IMG/VR virus record: IMGVR_UViG_3300045256_000036
Location: 1-55,100 of that record
DNA from: a virus
Strand: one strand, 5' to 3'
DNA length: 55,100 nt
Shown here: positions 35,807 through 44,194 of the stretch, in pieces
Position numbering within the stretch: position 1 is the stretch's first letter
Layout of the letters: each line of letters opens with the position of its first letter
Translations under genes and position numbers: made by a program
Notes under the pieces: model-generated
What the model saw: the letters and a program-made list of their open reading frames with translations, nothing else
What the model was told of the DNA's origin: nothing
Database searches by the model: none

Positions 35807-36261
35807 TGGTGACCAAACTTGTAGGCGTAGTTCGTACGAGTGCTGACGTAGGTGTACTTATGATAGCTGAAAGGCTAAACATTCCCACAAGTGGATGGGC
35901 ACCAGGAAACATATCTTTAACGGAGGAGGGACGTAAGAAGTACGGTATCAAGAAAACCAAAGCTGTAAACGTTCACAAGGCTATCGACCTCAGTACAAGT
36001 GAAGCTGACAAGATACTTCTTTTTACCTTCACACCGCCGGATCCTCAACTCAAGAAGATCGTCGAGCAGGTAACTAAGAAGCCTTGTTTCGTGTTTGAGA
36101 CTGTCAGAAACATGACAGCCTTAACTGACAAGATCATGGAGGCAAGAAAGTTCATCCATGGAGAAGACGGTAAGGACAAATGTAAGCTGTGCGTCATCAC
36201 GGACATGTGCACAGACAATGCTGAATTCAGACTGACCGTGCTCAGTATGCTAGCTATCTAG
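35806..36261 (+). CDS. SLOG / putative molybdenum carrier-like Rossmann protein
   Basis: A 151-aa protein. Residues about 5-75 follow the plan of the YpsA/putative molybdenum carrier (SLOG) group: a first strand, then TSADVGVLMIAERLNIPTSG, WAPGN, NVHKAIDLSTSEADKILLFTF, and a C-terminal KKPCFVFE strand. In the family the first loop is GGQTG and binds a nucleotide-like ligand. Here it is altered to VVRTS. SLOG domains bind nucleotide-derived ligands, including defence signals. A stand-alone phage copy could bind or destroy such a signal, but that is inference. Confidence 0.5.
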   Translation: MVTKLVGVVRTSADVGVLMIAERLNIPTSGWAPGNISLTEEGRKKYGIKKTKAVNVHKAIDLSTSEADKILLFTFTPPDPQLKKIVEQVTKKPCFVFETVRNMTALTDKIMEARKFIHGEDGKDKCKLCVITDMCTDNAEFRLTVLSMLAI

Positions 36262-36282
36262 AGCCTAACACAAGGCAAAGAA

Positions 36283-36318
36283 ATGGGGAGTAAGCCTAAT
36301 AGCCTACTCCCCTTCTTT
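36283..36318 (+). terminator. Bidirectional intrinsic terminator between convergent operons
   Basis: GGGGAGTA and TACTCCCC form an 8-bp stem with a 12-nt loop that can pair further, followed by TTCTTTTT on the plus strand. On the minus strand ATTTCTTT follows the same stem, so it can stop both the early transcript and the ThyX-side transcript. Direct repeats of TTTAGGCTT lie next to it (36330-36358). Confidence 0.85.
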
Positions 36319-36348
36319 TTGGCCTAGCTTTAGGCTTATCGATTGGCT

Positions 36349-37434
36349 TTAGGCTTTAGGAACTTTGGTGATGAGATTCCTGTGCCCGAGATCCTCAAGA
36401 CTCCAGTTGTAAATCGTATGCTCCTTATGAAGGTAGCGGAACGATCTCCAACCCACCATAGGACCAACGTGAGCCCTCCTAGCTAAGGCCTCTAGCTGGT
36501 GTTCCGTAGGAGAGATGTGTAGAGGTATCTGTCCAGTAAGTCTTCCGTAAAGACTTGAGTCTTCATCAAACGTCGATAGCTTATCAGAATTGAACCTTGA
36601 CAAGTTAGACGTCCGGGCACATCTTGCCGCACTGATAATGCAAGCATTTCTCGTGCCTTCTGAGTAGCCGCAGTCTTCGATGAGCGCCTCGATCTCCTCG
36701 TAGCTAACTAGTGGAATGTGCCACCCACCGCAATGGACTATGTTAACCCATGCAGGTGTTTCTCTCCCGCAAGGAGTTGTTTTGGTGTCTGCTTGCCACT
36801 TGTGAGGCATGACTCCGAAGTAACAGATGGCAGCTAGTCGGGCCATCTCAAACATTTCAGGCTGTGCATCCTCATGCACTCGTAAGGCGAAGAAGTTATG
36901 CCACACATCTTCATGAGCCGTTACGATCTCTGTGACCCATTGGTATGGAGCTAACGGGCGATTAGCTATTTGCTTGTGCGCTCCAGCAGCCAGCATGATC
37001 TTGGATGCTAGGATAGCACTACGTCTACCCAGAGCCCATCCGAACTTTGCCACTAGAAGCCGAAGCCCGGAAAGCTCACTCTTGGATTGCATACCGGGGT
37101 TGTTAGCTCCCCAGAAGATAGGTGCGCATTTGTCTTCAGCTACCATCTTCAGGATCTTGTGAGTAGGTATTGCTCTGTTCGATGCAACGCTCCTGCTCTT
37201 ACCCCTGTGCCTGCAAGCTTCGGCGTGAACCATAAGAGGATAACGCCATAGCATCGTAGTGACTCTGTCGCCTGTGTTAGCGTTAATAGAGTCAGCTAAC
37301 GTTCTGCATTGGTAGCCTCTACCTGACTCAGTCACGACTGCAGGCAGTAATCCGAAAGGACCAGGCAGCCAGTCTGTAACGTGTGTTACTTTCCTGACCG
37401 GACCAGTATCAACTTGCCAAGGCAAAGAGCTCAT
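36349..37434 (-). CDS. ThyX-like (flavin-dependent thymidylate synthase family) protein
   Basis: A 361-aa protein, longer than typical ThyX (about 220-260 aa). The ThyX signature appears as RHRGKSRSVASNR (residues 75-87), compatible with the RHRxxS...SxR FAD/dUMP motif. Downstream it has WHNFFALRVHEDAQPEMFEMARLA (about 183-206), like the family's FFxLR...AQxEI segment. The C-terminal 130 residues are an extension. ThyX converts dUMP to dTMP using methylene-tetrahydrofolate and FADH2. The divergence allows another nucleotide-methylating role. Coupled to the upstream gene by an ATGA overlap. Confidence 0.65.
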   Translation of the reverse strand: MSSLPWQVDTGPVRKVTHVTDWLPGPFGLLPAVVTESGRGYQCRTLADSINANTGDRVTTMLWRYPLMVHAEACRHRGKSRSVASNRAIPTHKILKMVAEDKCAPIFWGANNPGMQSKSELSGLRLLVAKFGWALGRRSAILASKIMLAAGAHKQIANRPLAPYQWVTEIVTAHEDVWHNFFALRVHEDAQPEMFEMARLAAICYFGVMPHKWQADTKTTPCGRETPAWVNIVHCGGWHIPLVSYEEIEALIEDCGYSEGTRNACIISAARCARTSNLSRFNSDKLSTFDEDSSLYGRLTGQIPLHISPTEHQLEALARRAHVGPMVGWRSFRYLHKEHTIYNWSLEDLGHRNLITKVPKA

Positions 37435-37652
37435 TCGGGCTTCCTCCTTCTCCCTCTAGCAGTGCCTTCTCTTATCGAGAGGCAATGGTTGCAGATCCAT
37501 CTATGTGTAGGGTAGTCAGGATAGGCTCTGTCGAGCGTTTCCTTATCCCAGTTACGTTGTTTGCACTCCTTACACTTAGGATCAAATAAGTTGACAATCT
37601 TCAGTGGTCCTAACAACAAGACTACAAAGAACGCTGCGTTGTGAATCTTCAT
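37431..37652 (-). CDS. 73-aa zinc-ribbon protein with hydrophobic N-terminus
   Basis: The ATG at 37652 follows GAGGTT and overlaps the stop of the 31-aa peptide (ATGA). N-terminal hydrophobic helix (AAFFVVLLLGPLKIV), then CKECKQR and CNHC (two CxxC pairs, a zinc ribbon), and a basic tail (GRRRKPE). Probably membrane-anchored. It lies in a tightly coupled set with the ThyX-like gene. The function is unknown. Confidence 0.5.
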   Translation of the reverse strand: MKIHNAAFFVVLLLGPLKIVNLFDPKCKECKQRNWDKETLDRAYPDYPTHRWICNHCLSIREGTARGRRRKPE

Positions 37653-37744
37653 AACAACCTCAAAGCTAGGTGTGCTACGGAGAAGCCACACAAGCACAAC
37701 AATAAGAACACGATGAAGCTTAACAACTTGTCGTCTTCTGTCAT
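37649..37744 (-). CDS. 31-aa membrane peptide
   Basis: Short gene from ATG at 37744: MTEDDKLLSFIVFLLLCLCG... with a single hydrophobic helix. It starts 1 nt after the epimerase stop codon and ends in an ATGA overlap with the next gene. Its exact placement between coupled genes supports translation. Confidence 0.5.
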   Translation of the reverse strand: MTEDDKLLSFIVFLLLCLCGFSVAHLALRLL

Positions 37745-37745
37745 C

Positions 37746-38741
37746 TCAGTCTAGTCCTTCAACATTTCTAACCTCTTGAAGATGTTGTAGGATGACTTCG
37801 AGCCCTACGTGCTTGGGGATCCTAGGACTCCACTGAAGCAATTTGTTGACCTTGACTAGGTTACTGCAATAGTGACGCTGATCATAAGGTCTCCAGCTGT
37901 CATACTCTACTAGAGGATAGTCAGCTAGTAGTTCCTTCACCGTCAGGACGTTATCGGGACCTCCTCCGATGTTGAACGTCTGCCCTATAGAACGCTCAGG
38001 CTGGTTCATGATCTCTCCAAACAACCGGACAAGATCATCAATGTAAAGAATGTCTCTACCTTGAAGGCCGTTGCCATACACAGTGATAGGTTCTCGCCTT
38101 ATCATTCTATCTATCATGTATGACACCCAGCCTTGATGTGTAGATCCCCTCTGCAATGGACCGTAGATGCAGCTCATTCTCAGGACAGTTATCGGAACTT
38201 GAAAGCTCCTGTAGAACTCGTTGCAGTACAGCTCTGCACAGTATTTAGACACACCATAAGGTGTCTTAGGGTTAGCTGGATAGTCTTCAGCTATTGACTT
38301 ACTGATACATTCAGACAAGTCTCCGTACACCTTGTTAGAGGATGTAAAGATGACGTGAGGCTTTCTCTCAGGCACACGGCACAGCGACAATAGAAGGAAC
38401 GTCATAGAGACGTTACTAGTGAAGTCAGTTGCGGGCTTCTCATAACTCTTGGTGACTGCTGTCTGCCCTGCCAGATGGAAAACGTAGTCATAGACTCCCG
38501 CCTCGATGATGTCAGCAACCTGTCCTAGTCGAGTGAACCATGACAACTGTTTCTTACTTACAGGCTCCTTCTTCATGAAGACTTCATCAACGTAAGCCTG
38601 ATTGAGTTCACTACCCGGTTTAGAAAGATCATCGACTATCGTAACCTTGTGACCCTTCTTAAGAAGGTCCATAACTAGGTTACTGCCAATGAACCCATAA
38701 CCCCCAGTGACTAGGATTTGCTGTGGGTTGTGTGTGCTCAT
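37746..38741 (-). CDS. NAD-dependent sugar epimerase/dehydratase (extended SDR)
   Basis: A 331-aa protein of normal family length. N-terminal Rossmann motif GGYGFIGS (GxxGxxG, residues about 13-20), the catalytic YGVSKYCAELY (YxxxK), an active-site Ser/Thr just before (FTSSNKVYG), and PxRGSTHQGWVSYMIDR / GNGLQGRDILYIDDLV in the C-terminal substrate region. These are features of NDP-sugar 4-epimerases or 4,6-dehydratases. It would provide a nucleotide sugar, perhaps for the glycosyltransferase at 768-1982. The ATG overlaps the polymerase TGA (ATGA). Confidence 0.8.
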   Translation of the reverse strand: MSTHNPQQILVTGGYGFIGSNLVMDLLKKGHKVTIVDDLSKPGSELNQAYVDEVFMKKEPVSKKQLSWFTRLGQVADIIEAGVYDYVFHLAGQTAVTKSYEKPATDFTSNVSMTFLLLSLCRVPERKPHVIFTSSNKVYGDLSECISKSIAEDYPANPKTPYGVSKYCAELYCNEFYRSFQVPITVLRMSCIYGPLQRGSTHQGWVSYMIDRMIRREPITVYGNGLQGRDILYIDDLVRLFGEIMNQPERSIGQTFNIGGGPDNVLTVKELLADYPLVEYDSWRPYDQRHYCSNLVKVNKLLQWSPRIPKHVGLEVILQHLQEVRNVEGLD

Positions 38742-41311
38742 GCGAACATCCTCCTCTTGAAGTTCTTCTTACCGTGCCAGTGAACACGGTGGACTCCATC
38801 ATCGTCAAGCTCTGCTTCTACTTCAAGCATGGCTCCCCATTTCATACCTGCTTTGAACTCAGCCTCCATAGGAACAGCATCTCCCAACCAATACTGTCCC
38901 CACTTGAAGAAGCTGTTCCTGATACAAGACATCGTATTGATGATTACAGCTTCATTCATAGGCAAGTCAAACAACAAGGAGTCATGAACGAAGTTGATGA
39001 TCAAACCACCCTGCAGGTAGATTGCTCTCCTATTCTCTGCAGCTGCCATTGCTGTGATGTCTGAAGCAGGTCCCTGGATAGGATGGTTAGCTGCTTCATT
39101 CTGCATCGACTGAAGCATGTGCTCCGTTACGACTCCGAACCTTCGTCTCCTGTTATTAGGAGCTACAAGAACCTTACCTGCAGCAGGATGCTCTCGGTAG
39201 CTTCTGATAGTAGCCATCGCAACAGGGAACTTGATATCCCACATCTCGATCAGACTCTCTGCCTGATCCATCTTAAGCCTCTTGTCAGGTGGAATGTTGT
39301 CGTGACCATACTCCATGACTAGACTATGAGCTGTTCTTCCATACATTACACCAAAGTTAACTGCCTTAGCCCTGATGTAGTCATCCTTAGTGTAATTGTT
39401 TCCGTAGAAGTCTACAGCTACCTCGTGGTGTAGGTTTCTTCCCTCGTTCAGAATCGCACACAGCTCAGGGTCTCTAGACACATTTGCTAAGACTCTGATC
39501 TCAGCACTCTTCAGGTCACACTCAAGTAGGATGCGTCGTGCCTTCCTAATAGAATCTGGAAGGCTCATCCAATGATCTACGCTACCTGTGAGAACGGCGA
39601 ATAGATGAGGGAAGAGCTGCTGCACCATCCAAGCTGGTGTTGCCTGCACCATGTTCCTGAAGATGTTTTTACGAGGCACATTCTGAGCATTGGGTTGCTT
39701 GCACGACGACCTACCCGTACCCGTTCTATGTACGTTGTAAGTTGGGTGGATACGTCTTGTTCTACGATCGAGAGCTCTTGCCCATCCTTCTGCATAAGTT
39801 GACCTCGCATGTCTGGCAGCTTTGAAATCCAAATGGGCATAGATCACAGGGTGCGGATCCATCGCCTTGAGAGTATCCTTAGCTGTGTCCTGTTTGTATC
39901 TTCTAGGGACCTTAAACTTGAAGACCTCGTAGAAGAGCCAACTGACTTGTTTAGGACTGTCAGGATTGATCTCTGGAACAGGCTCTCCCCTCTTACCGTG
40001 TTGAGTGTTATGCCAGTTGTCTCGGATGACTTGCTGGTAACGATCGTAGGCTTCTCTTACCTTACCATCAAGAAGGCTCCATACCTTATTGATCTGATCT
40101 GGATTAGCGTACATTCCAGTCAGCTCCATGTCGATGAAGAAGTCATTCATCTGAAGGAGCTGTGTCTCGTATAGTTCTCTTAAGCCTTCGTTACCCTTAG
40201 CGTCGAGACGCTTCTCGAATATGTCTCGTAGCTGACCACCAAAGTCAGTGTCTTCAGCACAATACTTATACATTGTGGCTAAAGGACAGTTCCTCCAGCC
40301 TACTTTCTTCCAGCTGTCGACTTCTTTCTTGTAGTCTCTAGCACCTATCTCTACGACAGATAAATGCTCAAGGTCATGTGAAGAAGTTTCATCCAGGGCA
40401 TAATGCCTAAGCAATGTGTCTCCATCGACACGGGCTCTCACTAAACGCCATCTGAAGAACTTAACGTCGAACTTGCCATGATGCCAATCCCATCTGAAGT
40501 AACTCGACTCCATAAGTTGCTTGACTAGCTTATGCCAGATCAAACTTTCTGGAACTAGAATGACTTTGTTCTTCTCCCAGTTAAGAGCCATACACTTGAC
40601 TGTATTACTTCTGGGAGAGAAACCGTCAGTTTCAATATCTGCCGTTATCCAAGAACCCTTAGGCTTGGAACTGATTAAGCCTTTGAGTGTCTGTCCGATG
40701 TTGTCCTTCGTGACAACGAAGTACTCTGTGGTGCCTGGATCTTTCCTGAGCGATCTGCCAGTAGCTAGTTCTACAGCGTACAACAGACCGGCTTGCATGG
40801 CTTTGAAGTCTCCAGGCTTACGAAGTACAGCAGCTGGATGAACTGTAGGCACTACAATACACTTCCAACTCTGACCTCCGACTTCAAAGGTAGCATCAAT
40901 AGCCATAGCATTGATTGCTGTGATGCTAGGCTTGGCCATGTTAAGAAGGGAGATAACAGCATTGTTACCTAAGGCAGCTATGACCTTAGGCTTCTCTGCT
41001 ATTATCTCCCTGAAGAGTCTAGTGCGGCAGTGGGCAATAGCTTCGAAGTCTTCTTTCCCTGTAGGCGTCTTACATTGAACAGCGTTGGACGCACTGATCC
41101 TTATGTCTCCGCTCTTAAGTCCGAAGCCTGCTAACGTTCTCTTTAGGACATAACCCGATGGCCCCGTAAACGGTTTGCCCTTAACAACCTCGTCAGCTCC
41201 AGGAGCTTGACCTACGAGCATGAGGTCACAGCCACCAGCTAACGACGCTGGAACTATTCTAGCTCTGTCGCCCCAAGGACAATTCTGACAACGCTGACCA
41301 CTGCAAGCCAT
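38738..41311 (-). CDS. Family 4-like uracil-DNA glycosylase fused to DNA polymerase I
   Basis: An 857-aa fusion. Residues 1 to about 190: UDG domain with probable Fe-S cysteines C8, C11, C80 and C95, the active-site segment GQAPGADE (34-41) and the HPAA motif (158-161). Residues about 215-385: 3'-5' exonuclease with TADIETDG (D225, E227) and YCAEDTD. Residues about 420-850: polymerase A domain with TGRSSCKQPNAQNVP, motif A (LLECDLKSAEIR), motif B (RAKAVNFGVMYG) and motif C (NFVHDSLLFD, where the usual HDE is HDS). It should be the replicative polymerase. The UDG part might act as a uracil sensor or remover. Second gene of the operon led by dpdA. Confidence 0.85.
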   Translation of the reverse strand: MACSGQRCQNCPWGDRARIVPASLAGGCDLMLVGQAPGADEVVKGKPFTGPSGYVLKRTLAGFGLKSGDIRISASNAVQCKTPTGKEDFEAIAHCRTRLFREIIAEKPKVIAALGNNAVISLLNMAKPSITAINAMAIDATFEVGGQSWKCIVVPTVHPAAVLRKPGDFKAMQAGLLYAVELATGRSLRKDPGTTEYFVVTKDNIGQTLKGLISSKPKGSWITADIETDGFSPRSNTVKCMALNWEKNKVILVPESLIWHKLVKQLMESSYFRWDWHHGKFDVKFFRWRLVRARVDGDTLLRHYALDETSSHDLEHLSVVEIGARDYKKEVDSWKKVGWRNCPLATMYKYCAEDTDFGGQLRDIFEKRLDAKGNEGLRELYETQLLQMNDFFIDMELTGMYANPDQINKVWSLLDGKVREAYDRYQQVIRDNWHNTQHGKRGEPVPEINPDSPKQVSWLFYEVFKFKVPRRYKQDTAKDTLKAMDPHPVIYAHLDFKAARHARSTYAEGWARALDRRTRRIHPTYNVHRTGTGRSSCKQPNAQNVPRKNIFRNMVQATPAWMVQQLFPHLFAVLTGSVDHWMSLPDSIRKARRILLECDLKSAEIRVLANVSRDPELCAILNEGRNLHHEVAVDFYGNNYTKDDYIRAKAVNFGVMYGRTAHSLVMEYGHDNIPPDKRLKMDQAESLIEMWDIKFPVAMATIRSYREHPAAGKVLVAPNNRRRRFGVVTEHMLQSMQNEAANHPIQGPASDITAMAAAENRRAIYLQGGLIINFVHDSLLFDLPMNEAVIINTMSCIRNSFFKWGQYWLGDAVPMEAEFKAGMKWGAMLEVEAELDDDGVHRVHWHGKKNFKRRMFA

Positions 41312-41349
41312 TTAGCTTCTCCTGCCCAGCCCAGCCTCGCAATACGATG

Positions 41350-42126
41350 CTACGCTATGACTCTACGCACCCAGTGAAGATTGTACTCTACCTCATTAGT
41401 AATAGGCCAATCTTTGTCAAGCCAGTCTTCAGGCCTGCGAGGACACACTCTCGGGAATGTGTTGATTCTCTTGAAGGCACATCCCATACGCAGAGGCTCG
41501 GAGCTATCAATACCAATAACTCCAACAGGAAAGCTCTCACGCTTTGAGAACATATTAGCCGTTGCTAGGTCGTCGATCAGATCGTCCGAGAATCCTAACA
41601 AGTGGATGTCCTTGCCAAACTCAGAGATGATCCTTTCAGTGATGAACACTCTAGAGCCTAGCACTTCCTTTGTGACTCTTGGAATGGAAAGGTAATGACA
41701 ACCTAACCCAACCAAACCCTCAGCACATTTCATGTACTCGTCTTCTGTTTTACCCTGGACAACTCCAAGAAAGTCGAACCAATCCCTGCACACGGCTGTG
41801 TACTCCTGCATAGCTGCCTTACTCATCTCAAACGTCTGAGACATATCAGTCAGCTTGTCAGGAAGTACAATGCAATCAGCAGCTACATGAACAGCAGCAT
41901 TTACTACTTCCTGAACTGATAGCGGACGCCCTAGTTCGATGAGACTATTATCCATAATGATAAAGTCCTCACCTCGTTCAGTTAGTCTCCTCTGAAAGAA
42001 GCTTCCCCATCCTTGAGGATCTTCCAGGATCTTGTGAGCAAGGAGTAAATGATAGTCGCCCAAGAGATCTTTCTCGTCGAGCGACTTCATCATTGCAAGT
42101 GATGCAATCGGTGCAAACTTTGCCAT
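41350..42126 (-). CDS. dpdA: DpdA-like 7-deazaguanine DNA transglycosylase
   Basis: A 258-aa TIM-barrel protein of the tRNA-guanine transglycosylase superfamily in its short phage form. Visible landmarks: IIMDNSLIELG (56-66), DCIVLPDKL (84-92, Asp as probable acid/base), GVVQGKT (121-127), LSIPRVTKE (146-154), HLLGFSDDL (175-183), and GIDSSEP (205-211, probable nucleophile region). The zinc-binding tail of tRNA enzymes is missing. It would exchange guanine in DNA for preQ0 or a derivative. The genes for preQ0 synthesis are 1-7 kb away. First gene after the 42.2 kb promoter. Confidence 0.75.
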   Translation of the reverse strand: MAKFAPIASLAMMKSLDEKDLLGDYHLLLAHKILEDPQGWGSFFQRRLTERGEDFIIMDNSLIELGRPLSVQEVVNAAVHVAADCIVLPDKLTDMSQTFEMSKAAMQEYTAVCRDWFDFLGVVQGKTEDEYMKCAEGLVGLGCHYLSIPRVTKEVLGSRVFITERIISEFGKDIHLLGFSDDLIDDLATANMFSKRESFPVGVIGIDSSEPLRMGCAFKRINTFPRVCPRRPEDWLDKDWPITNEVEYNLHWVRRVIA

Positions 42127-42173
42127 CGTTAGCCTTTCTCTAGCAAAGTGGAACAGTTGCTTTCTCCAAGATA

Positions 42174-42203
42174 ATTATAGCACATTACTTATGGAGAAAG
42201 CAG
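42174..42203 (-). promoter_or_regulatory. Promoter of the dpdA-polymerase operon with an operator-like box
   Basis: Minus strand: CTGCTT, 18-bp spacer containing TCTCCATAAG, TATAAT (42179-42174). The -35 is the weakest of the set, but the -10 and the spacer box are clear. The gene start (42126) lies about 45 nt downstream of the -10. Confidence 0.65.
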
Positions 42204-42223
42204 GCATTGTTCGGGAGGAAGAA

Positions 42224-42481
42224 TTAGGCAGGGTTGCATACGCAATCAATCAGGGTTTTCCTGCACTGACTGCATACACCCAGGTTGAGCTGCGCTGTGC
42301 CATCCGGCCCCGGGGAAACAGCTAATGGCGGCTCGCGGTGTTTATGAGTGCGCGGTTTGCGAATTGAGACGCCCTCAATCTCCTTATCGAAGACTTGGTC
42401 GATCTTCTTCATCGCTGCTTCATAAGAATCGGCTTCAGCCTCAAACGCAACAAGTCGAGTGATCGAGAACCGCATCGGCAT
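42224..42481 (-). CDS. 85-aa protein with C-terminal zinc motif
   Basis: N-terminal beta-alpha-beta part (MRFSITRLVAFEAEADSYEAAMKKIDQV), like a small DUF of the 'SYEEA' kind seen in phage proteins, then a linker and a terminal CSQCRKTLIDCVC zinc knuckle. Last gene of the operon that contains the preQ0 genes. The function is unknown. Confidence 0.5.
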   Translation of the reverse strand: MPMRFSITRLVAFEAEADSYEAAMKKIDQVFDKEIEGVSIRKPRTHKHREPPLAVSPGPDGTAQLNLGVCSQCRKTLIDCVCNPA

Positions 42482-42499
42482 TTTCGGGACTCCGTATTG

Positions 42500-43084
42500 T
42501 TAATAGAGACGAACCTCCCAGAAGATTGTGTTGAGTCCTAGTGTCCCGACTCCTGTGCTGTAGATCGAGAACTCAACTACATGATCGGGAAAGTCGTCGA
42601 GAAGAGTATTGAACCATTCCCAGGACTCGGGATCCATTCGTTCCTTAATTAAAAGGACGGCTGTGATTCCCGAATACTTCTTGAAGAGTGGTTGTGCCTC
42701 ACGCATGTTCTTATGAGGCGTTAACGTCGCGTCGAGTGTTATATACTCGTCAGATCTCACAGCAAAGCCCTGCATCAGGCATTTGTGATCAGGCATCATG
42801 ACAGAGTACTGCAACTCGTCGGGACGGAATCCTGTTGCCGTTAGCTGTTTCGTTTCGGCCGTTACAGCAGCTGCATCCAGGTAGGGAAGGAAGGGACCTC
42901 TCGGCCCCCTCCTTGTTCGTATAGCACACAACTTCCCTGGATGCTCTTCCAGATACTTGAGGATCTCTGGAAGCGTATCGAACCCTGGAGAAGTGTTGCC
43001 TAGTCTTCCTCTATGAAGAAGATCGTACATCAGCTTCTTGGTTCGGATCGTAGGAGGTAATTCGTGGCTATTTGGTTGCGGCAT
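42500..43084 (-). CDS. 194-aa protein of unknown function
   Basis: Alpha/beta protein with TIRTKKLMYDLLHRGRLGNT, RRGPRGPFLPYLD and a C-terminal beta-rich part (DHVVEFSIYSTGVGTLGLNT). No known family. It overlaps the end of the 68-aa gene by 17 nt and is part of the preQ0 operon, so it may assist DNA modification or its regulation. Confidence 0.45.
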   Translation of the reverse strand: MPQPNSHELPPTIRTKKLMYDLLHRGRLGNTSPGFDTLPEILKYLEEHPGKLCAIRTRRGPRGPFLPYLDAAAVTAETKQLTATGFRPDELQYSVMMPDHKCLMQGFAVRSDEYITLDATLTPHKNMREAQPLFKKYSGITAVLLIKERMDPESWEWFNTLLDDFPDHVVEFSIYSTGVGTLGLNTIFWEVRLY

Positions 43085-43274
43085 AGTGGAAGTTATTCCT
43101 TCTGGCCAACTCGCAGACCTTTTGAGCTACGTCGTCCTCAAGTACAACTCCTACAGAGGCAGCTCCGGAATCTCTAATCTCCCTACCAATACGTACCTTC
43201 GATTGGAAGTCGATAGCTTCGATCTCTTTGTCTAGGAGCTGCCAGTAAGTCCTGTCCATGACTACTCTAGTCAT
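43068..43274 (-). CDS. 68-aa protein of unknown function
   Basis: The ATG at 43274 has GAGG upstream, just after the folE stop. Helical with RTYWQLLDKEIEAIDFQSK and a VGVVLEDDVAQKVCELA segment. An in-frame extension upstream into folE is unlikely. Expressed with the preQ0 genes. No family was recognised. Confidence 0.5.
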   Translation of the reverse strand: MTRVVMDRTYWQLLDKEIEAIDFQSKVRIGREIRDSGAASVGVVLEDDVAQKVCELARRNNFHYAATK

Positions 43275-43279
43275 GAATT

Positions 43280-44188
43280 CTACCTCAGTGCGATGAGTGA
43301 AAGGAACTCTGTCCTTGCGTGTGGGACGTCTCTGAACACACCTCTGATGGCTGATGTCGTTGTGGTTACGCCTTGAACCGAAACTCCTCGAACCACCATG
43401 CATGTGTGTACGATGTGATCTGCTACTACGATAACGCCTTTTGGTTTCAGGACACGTTCGATAGTGTCTGCTATCTCGTTAGTTAAGCGTTCTTGGATGC
43501 TGGGACGAATCCTACCAGCAGCCGACACCAGTCTCTGCATCTTGCTCAGTCCAACCACATTTCCATTTGGGATGTAGCCAATGTGCATCTTCCCAAAGAA
43601 CGGACAGAAGTGATGCTCGCACAGCGCTCCAAATTGTAGGTCGTTGAGGATGACCATCTCATTGGACTTCTCGTAATGAGCGAAGCTCTTCAGGAGTTTG
43701 TCTAGATTACAGGGTTGTCTGAACTCTTGAAGGAACCTAGCAACTCTTTCGGGCGTCTCACTTAGTCCTGGCTCGGATGCAGGATCGAGATCAAGCATCC
43801 TCATCATCTCTCGGAAGTTAGAAGTTAGTTGCTTCTTGACAGCCGAGGCCTGTGCTTCGTCTGAATTCACAAAGTAGTCTTCAGCTCTTACTTCAAAGGC
43901 ATCTTCGTCTTCGTCTTCGTCTTCTGTCTCGTCGGAGTTGATCCTCAACTTACCTGTCGCGATCATGTTTCTCATGCCATCAAGCTCTTGAAGTTGCCTC
44001 TTCAGATCTTTATCAGCTATAGAAGGATCGATCACACGTGATCTGACATCAAGATCTTGGATGAAGTCGAACCCAGCAAAGCTTTGCCTGCAGTTGTGGC
44101 ATTCGTACGTTTGAGTAGGACCTGCTTTGAGTATGTCCCACAACGAGAACTCCCTTGGAACGCTGCGGCATTCTGGACAGCCTAGCAT
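43280..44188 (-). CDS. folE: GTP cyclohydrolase I (FolE) with N-terminal zinc ribbon
   Basis: A 302-aa protein. C-terminal ~190 residues: FolE, with SETPERVARFL, GALCEHHFCPFFGK (catalytic Cys, His, His), GLSKMQRLV, and HTCMVVRGV (second zinc Cys), and a typical TRTEFL-like end (HARTEFLSLI). The N-terminal ~45 residues carry CPEC (C4, C7) and CHNC (C30, C33), an added zinc ribbon, then an acidic linker (DETEDEDEDEDAFE). It converts GTP to dihydroneopterin triphosphate, the first step of preQ0 synthesis and of folate. The N-terminal extension is unusual for FolE. Confidence 0.9.
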   Translation of the reverse strand: MLGCPECRSVPREFSLWDILKAGPTQTYECHNCRQSFAGFDFIQDLDVRSRVIDPSIADKDLKRQLQELDGMRNMIATGKLRINSDETEDEDEDEDAFEVRAEDYFVNSDEAQASAVKKQLTSNFREMMRMLDLDPASEPGLSETPERVARFLQEFRQPCNLDKLLKSFAHYEKSNEMVILNDLQFGALCEHHFCPFFGKMHIGYIPNGNVVGLSKMQRLVSAAGRIRPSIQERLTNEIADTIERVLKPKGVIVVADHIVHTCMVVRGVSVQGVTTTTSAIRGVFRDVPHARTEFLSLIALR

Positions 44189-44194
44189 GATGAC

